From positions 186,001-250,000 of the forward strand of contig NZ_BOOF01000012.1 in assembly GCF_016863095.1 (NCBI RefSeq): DNA of 64,000 nt, given 5' to 3'. The notes under the pieces were generated by a model, which saw only the letters and a program-made list of their open reading frames with translations, was not told where the DNA came from and made no database searches. The translations under genes were made by a program, and so were the position numbers. Positions 40,362 to 49,972 of the stretch are shown one piece after another (the first letter of the stretch is position 1; every line of letters begins with the position of its first letter). Origin of the DNA: Microbispora siamensis (GTDB lineage: Bacteria; Actinomycetota; Actinomycetes; Streptosporangiales; Streptosporangiaceae).

Positions 40362-41442
40362 TCACCTGCCGGTGTGCGGGGCTGCCGCGGGTAGCTCCAC
40401 AGAGATGCGGATCCCACCGGCAGGGCGCGGGGTGAGGGTGAGCGTTCCGTCGTGTGCCCGGGTGATGGTTTTGACGATCGCCAGGCCGAGACCGACGCCT
40501 GCGTGGTCGGTGTGTATGCGCTCGGTGCCGCGCCGGAATGGTTCGGTGAGCGTCGAGACCAGCTGTGGGGTGAGCTTCTCGCCGGTGTTCTCGACGGTGA
40601 GCACCACAGTCTTGGGGCGGACGCTGGTATTCACCCACACGGTGCCCTGTTCAGGCAGATTGTGGACGATCGCGTTCTGCACGAGGTTCATGGTCAGCTG
40701 CAGCAGGAGCGCTTGTGATCCGATGGCGGGGGTGATGTCACCGGAGGTCTCGATGGTGACGCCGCGCCTTTCCGCCAGGGGGAGAAGGGTCTCGGCGGCT
40801 TCTTCCGCCAGGAGAGACAGGTCGACGGGTTCCCGGGTGAAGGATCGCTGGTCGGCGCGGCTGAGCAGGAGCAATGCTTCAGTGAGGTCGATCGCCCGGG
40901 TGTTGACGGCGTGGAGGCGTTCGATGACTTCGCCGGTGTCCTGGTCCGGATCGGTGCGGGCCACGTCGAGAAGTGCCTTCGAGATCGCCAGCGGGGTGCG
41001 CAACTCGTGAGAGGCGTTGGCTGCGAATCTCCGCTGTTCGGCGACGTGCGCTTCGAGCCGCTCGAGCATGCCGTCGAAGACGTCGGCGAGTTCGCGGAAC
41101 TCGTCTTTGCGGCCCGGTAGCCGGATTCGGTGGGAGAGTGACCCGTTCGTGGCCATGCGTGTGGCGTCCGCGATGCGGGCCAGCGGGGCGAGCATCCGGC
41201 CGGCGAGGATCCACCCTCCGACGAGGCCGAACATCAGCAGGAAGAACAGCACCGCGCCCGCGGCCGACCCGAAGTCCCGCAGGAGGGTCGAGCGGACCAG
41301 CACTCCCCCGGGCACACTCGTGTAGCCGGGCAGGTGGCGCAGGATGAAGATCCACACCGCCGCGAGCAGCAGAGCGCCGGCGAGCATGAGGAATCCGGCG
41401 TAGCTCAGGGTGAGCTTGAGGCGAACGCTCAACCCGGGCGCT

Positions 41443-41450
<8 letters not shown>
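40362..41450 (-). CDS. Sensor histidine kinase, VanS-like
   Basis: From GTG 41450 the protein has 362 residues: two membrane helices (about 15-37 and 62-85) separated by only about 25 extracytoplasmic residues, HAMP, the H-box ASHELRTPL, an N-box LTMNLVQNAIVHN and the G-box HAGVGLGLAIVK. The very small outer loop is typical of actinobacterial VanS-type and intramembrane-sensing kinases. The start overlaps the response regulator gene by 8 bp. The neighbours VanY and VanJ support a role in sensing glycopeptides or lipid II damage; that function is inferred from context. Confidence 0.85.
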
Positions 41451-42138
<688 letters not shown>

Positions 42139-42160
42139 ACGATCGATGCTACGGGCCGGC

Positions 42161-42179
42161 GCATATCGTCGGCATATCG
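42161..42179. promoter_or_regulatory. Direct repeat in the vanR/vanY promoter region
   Basis: GCATATCG occurs twice (42161-42168 and 42172-42179) with an 11-bp period, one helical turn, as expected for an OmpR-type dimer bound in tandem. Confidence 0.55.
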
Positions 42180-42225
42180 AAAATTCCATACGTGCCGGCA
42201 ACTTCACGCTGCCTTGACTGGCAGC

Positions 42226-42882
42226 ATGTCTCACTTATCAGCCTCGACGCGAAAAGCGTCCCGCGGGATTTACTGGATTCTCGGCGCCGGCCTGATATTC
42301 GTGATCGCGTTGATCGGCGCGGCCCTCGGCCATCAGTCGCGGAATTCCTCGCCCTCCTCGGCCGCGTCGCGGTCCTTACCCGCGGCATCGCCTTCAAATG
42401 TTCCTCGCCGTGAACACCGTGGTCCGCTCGGCGAGGCCGACGGTGTCGTCCCCGACGGTGTCACGGTTTTCGACGACGCGATTCCGGCCGTGGCCAACCT
42501 CAATCCCGATCTCCTCGAGGCGCTCCGCCGGGCCGCGACGGACGCCGCGAATGACGGAATCAAATTCTACGTCAACAGCGGCTGGCGTTCCCCGGCGTAC
42601 CAGAATCAGCTTCTTCGCGAAGCGGTCGCCAAGTACGGCTCCGAGAAAGAGGCCGCCCGATGGGTGGCAACCGCGGCGACCTCGTTACACGTGAAAGGAG
42701 AGGCGGTCGACATCGGGCACCCCGATGCCGCGGTGTGGCTGTCGAAAAACGGGGCCGAGTACGGGCTGTGCCAGATCTACAGGAACGAACCCTGGCACTA
42801 CGAACTACGCCCAGAAGCGGTCGATCACGGCTGCCCGCGCATGTACGCCGACCCCACCCAGGACCCGAGGATGCGGAATTGA
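42226..42882 (+). CDS. vanY: D,D-carboxypeptidase, VanY/M15B type
   Basis: The 218-residue protein has an N-terminal membrane anchor (about residues 15-36), a linker rich in Ser and Pro, and the M15B catalytic domain: NSGWRSPAYQNQLL, the zinc site SLHVKGEAVDIG (His and Asp) and EPWHYELR (catalytic Glu and zinc His). It should remove the terminal D-Ala from peptidoglycan stems outside the membrane, lowering glycopeptide binding. It is divergent from vanR/vanS and followed 23 bp later by a vanJ-like gene. No vanH, vanA or vanX is in the window. Confidence 0.88.
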   Translation: MSHLSASTRKASRGIYWILGAGLIFVIALIGAALGHQSRNSSPSSAASRSLPAASPSNVPRREHRGPLGEADGVVPDGVTVFDDAIPAVANLNPDLLEALRRAATDAANDGIKFYVNSGWRSPAYQNQLLREAVAKYGSEKEAARWVATAATSLHVKGEAVDIGHPDAAVWLSKNGAEYGLCQIYRNEPWHYELRPEAVDHGCPRMYADPTQDPRMRN

Positions 42883-42905
42883 CCGACAGGATGCGAGGAC
42901 AGGCA

Positions 42906-43955
42906 ATGGTGGGCAGGGCGGAGTCCGGGCAGGGCGGCGCCGGCCGCCGGCGCGCGGGCGTCCGCCGGGTGATCCTGGTCGGCTCCCGGCCGGAACCCTG
43001 GAGGCGTGGCCTGGTGCTTGCAGCGCTGGCGCTGCTGCTGGGCCTGCTCATGCTGCTGCACGCGAAGATCCCGAACCGGCCCGGGAACCTCGGCAGCCTG
43101 GTGGAGACCTTCCTGCCGTGGTTCGGCCTGGGCGTTCCGGTGCTGCTGGCCGGGGCGCTGTGGCGCCGCTCCGCCTCTGCGGTGGCCGCGCTGCTGCTGC
43201 CGGTCGTGGTGTGGGTGCATCTCTTCGGCGGGCGGTTCATCGGCAAGTCCCACCCGGTCGCCGACCTCACCGTGGCCAGCCACAACGTGGGCGCCGCCAA
43301 CCCCGACCCCGCCGGCACCGCCCGCAAACTGGCCGCCTCCGGGGCGGATGTGCTGGCGCTGGAGGAGTTGATCCCGCAGACGACGGGCACGTACGAGAAG
43401 GAACTGGCGAAGACCTACCCCTACCACACCGTGCTGGGCACGGTCGGGCTGTGGAGCACGCTGCCGCTGTCGGACACCCAACCGATCGACGTCATGAACT
43501 ACGGGCCACTGGCGGAAACCATACCGGCCGGCAAGAAGACGGCCCCGAACCGGGCGTTGCGCACCACGGTGGCCACGGACCACGGGCCGCTGACGGTGTA
43601 TGTGGCGCACCTGGGGTCCGTACGGGTGAATCCCAAGGCGGGCTTCTGGACGGCCTCGCGGAACATCGGCGTGCAGGCGCTCGCCGAGGCCATCGCCGCC
43701 GAGAAGAACACGCGGGTGGTGTTGCTCGGCGACCTGAACGGCACCATGGACGACCGCGCGTTCGCCGGCATCACCGCACAGATGCGCTCTGCCCAGAACG
43801 CGGCCGGGGACGGCTTCGGCTTCACCTGGCCGGCGTCCTTCCCGGTGGTGCGGGCCGACGAGATCCTGGTCCGCGGCGTGGAGCCGGAGAGCTCGTGGGT
43901 GCTGCCGGCCACCGGCAGCGACCACCTGCCGGTGGCGGCCGGAATCAGCTGGTGA
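42906..43955 (+). CDS. vanJ: VanJ-like membrane endonuclease/exonuclease/phosphatase-family protein
   Basis: From ATG 42906 the protein has 349 residues: three membrane helices within residues 35-115, then an EEP-fold domain with SHNVGAAN, DVLALEEL, YVAHLG, LLGDLNGTMDD and the C-terminal GSDHLPVAAG. VanJ of Streptomyces coelicolor has this architecture; it confers teicoplanin resistance and has been described as an undecaprenyl-pyrophosphate phosphatase. GAGGACAGG precedes the ATG; ATG 42891 is an alternative. Its place after vanY and beside vanRS supports a cell-wall role. Confidence 0.8.
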   Translation: MVGRAESGQGGAGRRRAGVRRVILVGSRPEPWRRGLVLAALALLLGLLMLLHAKIPNRPGNLGSLVETFLPWFGLGVPVLLAGALWRRSASAVAALLLPVVVWVHLFGGRFIGKSHPVADLTVASHNVGAANPDPAGTARKLAASGADVLALEELIPQTTGTYEKELAKTYPYHTVLGTVGLWSTLPLSDTQPIDVMNYGPLAETIPAGKKTAPNRALRTTVATDHGPLTVYVAHLGSVRVNPKAGFWTASRNIGVQALAEAIAAEKNTRVVLLGDLNGTMDDRAFAGITAQMRSAQNAAGDGFGFTWPASFPVVRADEILVRGVEPESSWVLPATGSDHLPVAAGISW

Positions 43956-44019
43956 ACCACCCACGCCGCACCGGAACCGAAGTCCGCAGCACCCCGTGTG
44001 GATCTGCCGGCGTAGAGAC

Positions 44020-44049
44020 TTGCAGTAGCTAAGTTAGAAGGCTAAGTTA
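44020..44049 (+). promoter_or_regulatory. Promoter and MarR direct repeats
   Basis: TTGCAG (44020-44025), 17 nt and TAAGTT (44043-44048) form a good promoter. GCTAAGTTA occurs at 44028-44036 and 44041-44049, one copy lying on the -10. The ATG at 44056 is 7 nt after the -10, so the mRNA is probably leaderless. Confidence 0.7.
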
Positions 44050-44055
44050 TGAGCC

Positions 44056-44493
44056 ATGGAACGGAACCTCAGCCTCAATCTGCACGTGCTCACCGCCCGG
44101 CTGGACCGGGCGGCCGACCGGATCCTCCGGGCGGAGCACGACATCTCCTACAGCCGCTTCCTGGCGCTGACCCTGGTGGGAGAACTGGGGGCCTCGACGC
44201 AGCGGACCCTGGCCGAATACCTCGGCGTGACCGAGCCGTCGGTGAGCCGCATGACGGCCGTCCTCGCCGCCGACGGTCTTCTCGACGTCCGGCCTGACCC
44301 CGGCGGGGGGAACCGCCGGCGGCTGAGCCTCACCGACGAGGGAAAGCGGCGGGTGGCTTCCATCCGGCAGGAGTTCGAGGACCGGCTGGCCGCGGTCGTC
44401 GCGGAGAGCGGTGTGCCGTACGCCGAGTACGCCGAGCACACCGCGCGCCTGCTGGCGACGTTCGACCGGCTGGAGCGGGAGGCGGGCAAGTGA
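44056..44493 (+). CDS. MarR family regulator
   Basis: The 145-residue protein has a MarR winged helix with LAEYLGVTEPSVSRMTAVLA as recognition region (about residues 55-74) and a basic wing GGGNRRRLSLTD. It has a probable leaderless start with promoter and repeats immediately upstream. The following hydrolase gene overlaps by 4 bp (GTGA), so the regulator and its presumed target enzyme are translated together and negatively autoregulated. Confidence 0.88.
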   Translation: MERNLSLNLHVLTARLDRAADRILRAEHDISYSRFLALTLVGELGASTQRTLAEYLGVTEPSVSRMTAVLAADGLLDVRPDPGGGNRRRLSLTDEGKRRVASIRQEFEDRLAAVVAESGVPYAEYAEHTARLLATFDRLEREAGK

Positions 44494-45335
44494 GCCGGAA
44501 CATCGACATCCCGGCCTTACGCCGGGGCACGGTCCGGTCGGCCGACGGCACGGCGATCGGTTATCAGACGACGGGCGCCGGGCCGGATCTCATCGTGCTG
44601 GGCGGCACGCTGCGAACCTCGGACGACTACCTGCCGCTGGCCGCCACGCTGGCCCGCTCGTTCACGGTGCACGTCGTCGACCGGCGCGGACGCGGCGCCA
44701 GCGGGCCCCAGGGACCCGACTATTCCCTGGCCAAGGAGGTGGAGGACCTGCGGGCCGTCCAGGCCGCGACCGGGGCCCGGCTGGCGTTCGCACACAGTTA
44801 CGGCGGGCTCGTCGTCCTGGAGACCGCGCGTTCGTTCCCGCTGTTCGACCGCATCGCGGTCTACGAGCCCGGAGTGCCCTGCTCCCCCGTCCCCACCGGC
44901 TGGATGGCCCCGTTCCGGGAACGGCTGGCCGCAGGCGACCATTACGGCGCGTTCGTCCACTTCATCCGAGGTTCCGGCGGCGCGCCGGCCTTCATGACCA
45001 TGCTGCCGCACTGGTATCTGCGCACGGTGATGCGCCTGGTGGTGCGCGGGCCGAGTTGGGAGCGCATGCGGTCCCTCCTGGGGGAATGCCTGGCCGAGCA
45101 CGAGCAGCTCGCCGCGCAGCATGGCCGGCTCACCGAGTTCGCGGAGGTCACCACCCCGGTGCTGCTCCTCGTCGGCGGCCGCTCCAAGCCCGAGCACCGG
45201 GCGGAGTTCGCCATGCTCCGCGACACCCTTCCCGACGCCGCCCTCGAGACGATCGACGGCCTCGGCCATCTGTCGCCGACGGAACCGAAATCGGGCCCGG
45301 TCGTGGCCGAGCGGGCTCTGCCGTTCCTCCTATGA
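44490..45335 (+). CDS. Alpha/beta-hydrolase
   Basis: The 281-residue protein has DRRGRGAS, the nucleophile elbow FAHSYGGLV (Ser near residue 109) and GLGHLSPTE with the catalytic His. The oxyanion region reads LGGTLRTSD instead of the common HG pattern. It resembles small lipolytic or proline-iminopeptidase-like hydrolases of actinomycetes. It is co-translated with marR. The 222 bp that follow, up to 45557, contain no gene I can support. Confidence 0.85.
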   Translation: MSRNIDIPALRRGTVRSADGTAIGYQTTGAGPDLIVLGGTLRTSDDYLPLAATLARSFTVHVVDRRGRGASGPQGPDYSLAKEVEDLRAVQAATGARLAFAHSYGGLVVLETARSFPLFDRIAVYEPGVPCSPVPTGWMAPFRERLAAGDHYGAFVHFIRGSGGAPAFMTMLPHWYLRTVMRLVVRGPSWERMRSLLGECLAEHEQLAAQHGRLTEFAEVTTPVLLLVGGRSKPEHRAEFAMLRDTLPDAALETIDGLGHLSPTEPKSGPVVAERALPFLL

Positions 45336-45557
45336 GGATCAGTCCGATCGGCCGGACACCTTCTTCGCCCAGGATGCCTTCAGCCTGCCCACCGGACGCC
45401 GGCCCTTCGCGGAGGAGGCGACGAACGGGTCCCGGCGCGCGTCCGCCCATCGGCTGAGCGGCGTCGCCGGTTTCCGCGCACCAGCCGTGCGCGGCCGACG
45501 TTTCCGCAGGTCAAAATCATGTCCGTACGGCGGACGCCGATTGCTTAGGGTTCTGCC

Positions 45558-46505
45558 GTGAGAGATCTCCGCCTGTTGCCCAAGGCTCACCTGCACACTC
45601 ACCTGGAGAGCACCGTCCGTCCCGCCACGATCCGCGATCTGGGAGGCGAGCCGCCCGTCCAGGACCGGCCGTTCATCGGTTTCAGGGAGTTCGCCGACCA
45701 GCGGGCCACGGTGCGCGCGCTGCTGCGCGACTACGAGCACTTCCGTCGTATCGCCGAGGAGTTCTGCCAGGACGAGGCGGCTCAAGGCGTTCGCTACGCG
45801 GAGGTCACCTTCACGGCGGCGGCTCACGGGGAGCGTCTCGGCGATCCGGACATGCCGCTGGAGGGCGTGGTGGAGGGACTCGCCATCGGTGCGGAGCGGT
45901 ACGGCATCCAGACGCGGGTGATCCTGGACCACTCCCGCCGCCGCTCCGCCGAGCGGCTGTGGCGCAGCCTCAAGCTCGCCGCTCGGCACCCGCAGGTGAT
46001 CGCCATCGGCCTGGCGGGAGACGAGGCCTATCCGGCGGCGCCGTTCGCCGAGGTGTTGCAGGCCGCCCGCGAGGCGGGGCTGCACCTGGTGCACCACGCC
46101 GGAGAGACGGCCGGCCCGGCCAGCGTCTGGGAGGTCCTGACGGTGGGGCACGCGGAACGGATCGGCCATGGCATCCGGGTGCTGGAGGATCCGGATCTGG
46201 TGGCCGAACTGCGGAGACGCCGCCTGCCGCTGGAGGTCTGCCCCTCCTCGAACGTCCTGCTCGGGCTGGTCCCGTCGTTGGCGGAGCACCCGCTGCCGCG
46301 CCTGGTCGAGGCCGGTCTGATGGTCACCCTGAACACCGACGGGGAGACGTCGTTGGCGGCGGAGTACGAGCGCGCCCGGGAGATCTTCGGGTGCGGCGAC
46401 GCCGAACTGGCGGACCTGGCCCGCGCCTCGGTCGAGGCGAGCTTCGCACCTGCGGAGGTGAAGGCACAGGTCAACGCCGAGATCGGCCACTGGCTGAGCG
46501 GATGA
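45558..46505 (+). CDS. Adenosine deaminase-like amidohydrolase
   Basis: The 315-residue barrel has the ADA metal motif KAHLHTHLE, the HHAGE motif near residue 180, IGHGIRV, CPSSNVLLG and LNTDGET. ADA-type enzymes deaminate adenosine or related purines with zinc. Two active-site departures stand out: EGS after HxHLE is EST, and the usual TDDP is TDGE, so the second Asp is lost. The substrate may therefore differ from adenosine (for example a modified nucleoside). GTG 45558 follows a TAGGGT box by 6 nt, suggesting a leaderless mRNA. Confidence 0.85.
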   Translation: MRDLRLLPKAHLHTHLESTVRPATIRDLGGEPPVQDRPFIGFREFADQRATVRALLRDYEHFRRIAEEFCQDEAAQGVRYAEVTFTAAAHGERLGDPDMPLEGVVEGLAIGAERYGIQTRVILDHSRRRSAERLWRSLKLAARHPQVIAIGLAGDEAYPAAPFAEVLQAAREAGLHLVHHAGETAGPASVWEVLTVGHAERIGHGIRVLEDPDLVAELRRRRLPLEVCPSSNVLLGLVPSLAEHPLPRLVEAGLMVTLNTDGETSLAAEYERAREIFGCGDAELADLARASVEASFAPAEVKAQVNAEIGHWLSG

Positions 46506-46621
46506 AAGCCCGCTCCCCCGCGCCGCGTCCCCGAGGCGATGCGCGGTCTGGGCCGACTCCGGGGCCGCACGGGCGGCGGGACGCTAGCCTGGTGCGGATC
46601 ACGGAAAGGGGACGACCGGAA

Positions 46622-47974
46622 ATGGTGCTGGAGGGGACGGCCCGCGCACTGCTGCGCAGGCTGGCGGCCGAGCAGGCGGAGGCACGGGTGCCGTCGCTGG
46701 TGGCGGCGATCGTGCGGGGCGGTGAGATCGCCTGGTTCGGGGCGCGCGGCCGGGTCGGCGGGGAGCCGCCCACCCGGGACACCCAGTACCGCATCGGGTC
46801 CATCACCAAGACCCTCGTGGCGACCGCCGTCATGCGGCTGCGCGACGAGGGCCGGCTCGACCTGCTCGACCCCCTGGACAAGCACGTGCCCGGCACACCG
46901 CTGGGCGACGTCACGGTCGCCCAGTTGCTGTCGCACAGCGGCGGGCTGACCGCCGAGTCGCCCGGCCAGTGGTGGGAGCGCACCCCGGGCGTGCCGGTGG
47001 GCGACCTGGTCGCCGCGCTCGGCCCCGAGTCCGCACGGCACCGGCCCGGCCGCCGCTACCACTACTCCAACCTCGGGTTCGCCCTGCTCGGCGAGCTGGT
47101 CGCGCGCAAGCGGTCGGCGCCGTGGGACGAGGTCGTACGCGAGGAGATCCTGGAGCCGCTCGGCATGCGCGACACCACCCCGCGCCCCCGTGCGCCGCAC
47201 GCCACCGGATATGCCGTGCACCCGTGGGCCGACGCACTGCTGCCGGAGCCGGAGAACGACCACGGCGCCATGGCCCCCGCAGGGCAGATGTGGTCCACGG
47301 CGGCCGACCTGGCCCGGTGGGCGGCCTTCATCGGCGGCGACACCGGCGAGGTGCTGCGCCCGGCCACGGTCGCGGAGATGCGCGAGCCGGCCGTCGTGGA
47401 GGACGGCGACACCTGGACCCGCGGTTACGGGCTCGGCCTCCAACTGGCCCGGCACATCGGGCCCGGCGGCCCGCGGCGGCTGGCCGGCCACACCGGGTCG
47501 ATGCCCGGCTTCCTCGCCACCGTGTGGGCCGACCCCGCCGACGGCGTGGCCGTGCTGTGGATGGCCAACACCACCTCGGGCGTGCGCAACCTCGACACCG
47601 CCCTGCTGGACATCCTGGCCGAGCACGAGCCGCCGCTGCCGGCCGAGTGGTCGCCCTCCCCCGTGGACGAGGACCTGCTGGCGCTGACCGGGCCGTGGTA
47701 CTGGGGGCCGACGCCGTACGTGCTCCGGGTCCTGCCCCAGCGGGGCCTTTCGCTGACCCCGGTGAACGGGCAGGGCCGCGCCTCCCGGTTCACCGCCCGG
47801 ACCGACGGCACCTGGGTGGGGCTCGACGGCTACTACGCCGGGGAGACCCTGCGGGTGGTCCGCTCCCCCGGCGGGGTGACCCACCTCGACCTCAACACGT
47901 TCATCTTCACGCGTGAGCCGTACGACCCGGCGGCCCCGGTGCCGGGCGGCGTCGACCCGGCCGGCTGGCGGTGA
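46622..47974 (+). CDS. Serine hydrolase, class C beta-lactamase-like
   Basis: The 450-residue protein has the SxxK motif GSITKTLV (Ser near residue 60), YHYSNLG as the YxN motif near 148 and GHTGSMPG as the third motif near 300. An extra C-terminal domain of about 110 residues follows. It has no signal peptide, so it is probably cytoplasmic and acts as an esterase or D-amino-acid peptidase instead of a secreted beta-lactamase. AAGGGG lies upstream of ATG 46622. It starts 117 bp after the ADA-like gene on the same strand. Confidence 0.9.
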   Translation: MVLEGTARALLRRLAAEQAEARVPSLVAAIVRGGEIAWFGARGRVGGEPPTRDTQYRIGSITKTLVATAVMRLRDEGRLDLLDPLDKHVPGTPLGDVTVAQLLSHSGGLTAESPGQWWERTPGVPVGDLVAALGPESARHRPGRRYHYSNLGFALLGELVARKRSAPWDEVVREEILEPLGMRDTTPRPRAPHATGYAVHPWADALLPEPENDHGAMAPAGQMWSTAADLARWAAFIGGDTGEVLRPATVAEMREPAVVEDGDTWTRGYGLGLQLARHIGPGGPRRLAGHTGSMPGFLATVWADPADGVAVLWMANTTSGVRNLDTALLDILAEHEPPLPAEWSPSPVDEDLLALTGPWYWGPTPYVLRVLPQRGLSLTPVNGQGRASRFTARTDGTWVGLDGYYAGETLRVVRSPGGVTHLDLNTFIFTREPYDPAAPVPGGVDPAGWR

Positions 47975-48002
47975 CCCGTCGCCTGACCGGCCAGGCGACC
48001 GG

Positions 48003-49199
48003 TCAGGTGGTGGCCAGCGCGACCGTCGGCGACAGCCGGGCCGCGCGCATCGCCGGATAGAGGCCGGCGAGGGTGCCGATGACGAGCGTGGCGCCGACGG
48101 CGCCCGCGAACGCCCAGGCCGGGACCACCGGCGGCCAGCCGCGCGACAGCGCGTAGCCGGCGGTGGCCAGGCCGCCCAGCACCGCGCCCGCGATCCCGCC
48201 GAGCGCCGACAGCAGCAGCGACTCCGCGAGGAACTGCAGGCGCACCTGCCCGCGGGTGGCGCCCAGCGAGCGGCGCAGGCCGATCTCCTTGCGCCGCTCC
48301 AGCACCGAGATCACCATCGTGTTGGCCACGCCGACCCCGCCGACCAGCAGCGCGACCGCACCGAGGCCGAGCAGCAGGTTGGTGAACGCGCTCGCGGCCG
48401 CCGCCCGGGCCGCCAGCGCGTCGGAGGGCCTGCTGACCGTGACCTCCTCCGGGTTCTCCGGATTGACCGTGCGCGGCAGCACGGCACGTACGGCCTCCAC
48501 CGACTCCTCGGCGGACCGCTCGTAGATCGTGGTCGGGTGGCCGTCGAAGCCCAGGTACTTCTCGGCGGCCGGGAACCCGACGAGCGCCGAGCGCTCGATC
48601 TCCGGGGCGAGCGGCATCGGGCCCAGGACGCCGACGACGGTGAACCACCGCTCACCCATCCAGACCTGTACGCCGATCCTGGTGATGCCGAGCCGCTGTG
48701 CGGCCTTGGCGCCCAGCACGACGGCGGGCCGCGCCTCGGTGGCGGCGTTCAGCCAGGCACCCTTGACGACCCGGCCCTCCAGGGTGGTGAGCAGGTCGGC
48801 GGTCGCGGCCTGGACGGCGATGCCGCCGGTCACGGCCTTGGGGATGCGGTCGGTGCGGCGGATGGTGGTGTCGACCGTGCCGGTGGCCGAGGCCGTGCGG
48901 ACCGGTCCGATGCGCCGGACCATGCCGAGCGCCTCCACGGGCAGCTTGGCCTCCTCGCCGAACATCGTCTGCCCCGGTGCGACGGTGAGCAGGTTGGTGC
49001 CGAGCCGGTCGAGCTGGCGCAGCAACTGCTCGCGGGAGGAGGACGAGATGCCCAGCACCGCGATCATGGTGGCGATGCCGATGGCGATGCCGAGCGCGGA
49101 CAGCACCACCCGCGCGGGGCGGGTGCGCAGCCCGGCCGCGCCGGTCCGCAGGACGTCGGACGGCCCGAGCCTGGCGGGGGTCAGCCGCTGACGGTTCAT
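48003..49199 (-). CDS. MacB-type ABC transporter permease
   Basis: The 398-residue protein has one N-terminal membrane helix (about 30-52), a large extracytoplasmic domain (about 55-275) and three C-terminal helices with the FtsX signature (GGVGVANTMVISVLERRKEIG split by display). This is the MacB/LolC type, a mechanotransmission pump that drives substrate export with an adaptor. ATG 49199 overlaps the ATPase stop by 4 bp. It is the last gene of a four-gene operon. Confidence 0.93.
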   Translation of the reverse strand: MNRQRLTPARLGPSDVLRTGAAGLRTRPARVVLSALGIAIGIATMIAVLGISSSSREQLLRQLDRLGTNLLTVAPGQTMFGEEAKLPVEALGMVRRIGPVRTASATGTVDTTIRRTDRIPKAVTGGIAVQAATADLLTTLEGRVVKGAWLNAATEARPAVVLGAKAAQRLGITRIGVQVWMGERWFTVVGVLGPMPLAPEIERSALVGFPAAEKYLGFDGHPTTIYERSAEESVEAVRAVLPRTVNPENPEEVTVSRPSDALAARAAAASAFTNLLLGLGAVALLVGGVGVANTMVISVLERRKEIGLRRSLGATRGQVRLQFLAESLLLSALGGIAGAVLGGLATAGYALSRGWPPVVPAWAFAGAVGATLVIGTLAGLYPAMRAARLSPTVALATT

Positions 49200-49972
49200 C
49201 GTGGTGCTCCCTTCGCCGCCCCCGCGGTTTCGGCATCCGGCAGCTTGGGGTTCGCTCCGGGAGGGCGGCGTCCGGCGCCCGCCCCGGCGTCGGCGACGAC
49301 GCGGCCGTCGCGTACGCGCACCTGCCGGGGGCACCATTCGGCGATATCGGGGTCGTGGGTGATGACCGCGATCGTCGTGCCGGCGGCGTGCAGGTCGCGC
49401 AGGACGCCCAGCACCTCGGCGCCCGCCGCCGAGTCCAGGTTGCCGGTCGGCTCGTCGGCCAGCAGCAGCGGCGGGTCGCCCGCCACGGCGCGGGCCACCG
49501 CCACCCGCTGCTGCTCGCCGCCGGACAGCTGGTTGGGGCGGTGGCCCAGCCGGTGGCCGAGGCCCACCCGCTCCAGCGCGGCGGCGGCGCGTTCCCTCCG
49601 CGCCCGCAGCGGCGTGCCGGTGTACAGCAGGCCGTCGGCGACGTTGTCCAGCGCGCTCACCCCGGGCGCGAGGTGGAACTGCTGGAAGACGAAGCCCAGG
49701 TGGCGGGCGCGCAGCGCGGACAGCTCGCGGTCGGATAGCCCGGCCACGTCGTGCCCGGCGATCCGTACGGTGCCCGTGGTGGGCCGGTCCAGGGTCCCGA
49801 TCAGGTGCAGCAGGGTCGACTTGCCGGAGCCGGACGGCCCGGCGATGGCGACCAGTTCGCCGGGTTCGACCAGCAGGTCCACCCCGCGCAGGGCCCGTAC
49901 GCCGCCGCCGTAGTCCTTGGTCACCTCGCGCAGCTCCACCACGTAGGGCTGCTCGGGCTGCGGGATGCTCAT
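49196..49972 (-). CDS. MacB-type ABC transporter ATPase
   Basis: The 258-residue protein has Walker A GPSGSGKST, FQQFHLAPGVSALDNVA (Q-loop), the signature LSGGEQQRVAVARA, Walker B LLLADEPTGNLDS and switch His ITHD. It energises the partner permease. The start overlaps the adaptor stop (ATGA). The C terminus carries a roughly 30-residue Pro/Gly/Ala tail not needed for the fold. It belongs to the lipoprotein-adaptor-ATPase-permease operon controlled from the divergent two-component system. Confidence 0.95.
   Translation of the reverse strand: MSIPQPEQPYVVELREVTKDYGGGVRALRGVDLLVEPGELVAIAGPSGSGKSTLLHLIGTLDRPTTGTVRIAGHDVAGLSDRELSALRARHLGFVFQQFHLAPGVSALDNVADGLLYTGTPLRARRERAAAALERVGLGHRLGHRPNQLSGGEQQRVAVARAVAGDPPLLLADEPTGNLDSAAGAEVLGVLRDLHAAGTTIAVITHDPDIAEWCPRQVRVRDGRVVADAGAGAGRRPPGANPKLPDAETAGAAKGAPR

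Noticed and set aside
45339..45520. A basic C-terminal-looking frame (RKRRPRTAGARKPATP...) on the minus strand
   Set aside because: No usable start codon or ribosome site; it lies in a gap between genes and shows no recognisable relation.
46028..47884. A 618-codon minus-strand frame opposite the ADA-like and serine hydrolase genes
   Set aside because: Antisense shadow of two clear genes with catalytic motifs; its translation is Gly/Arg/Pro-rich with no domain.
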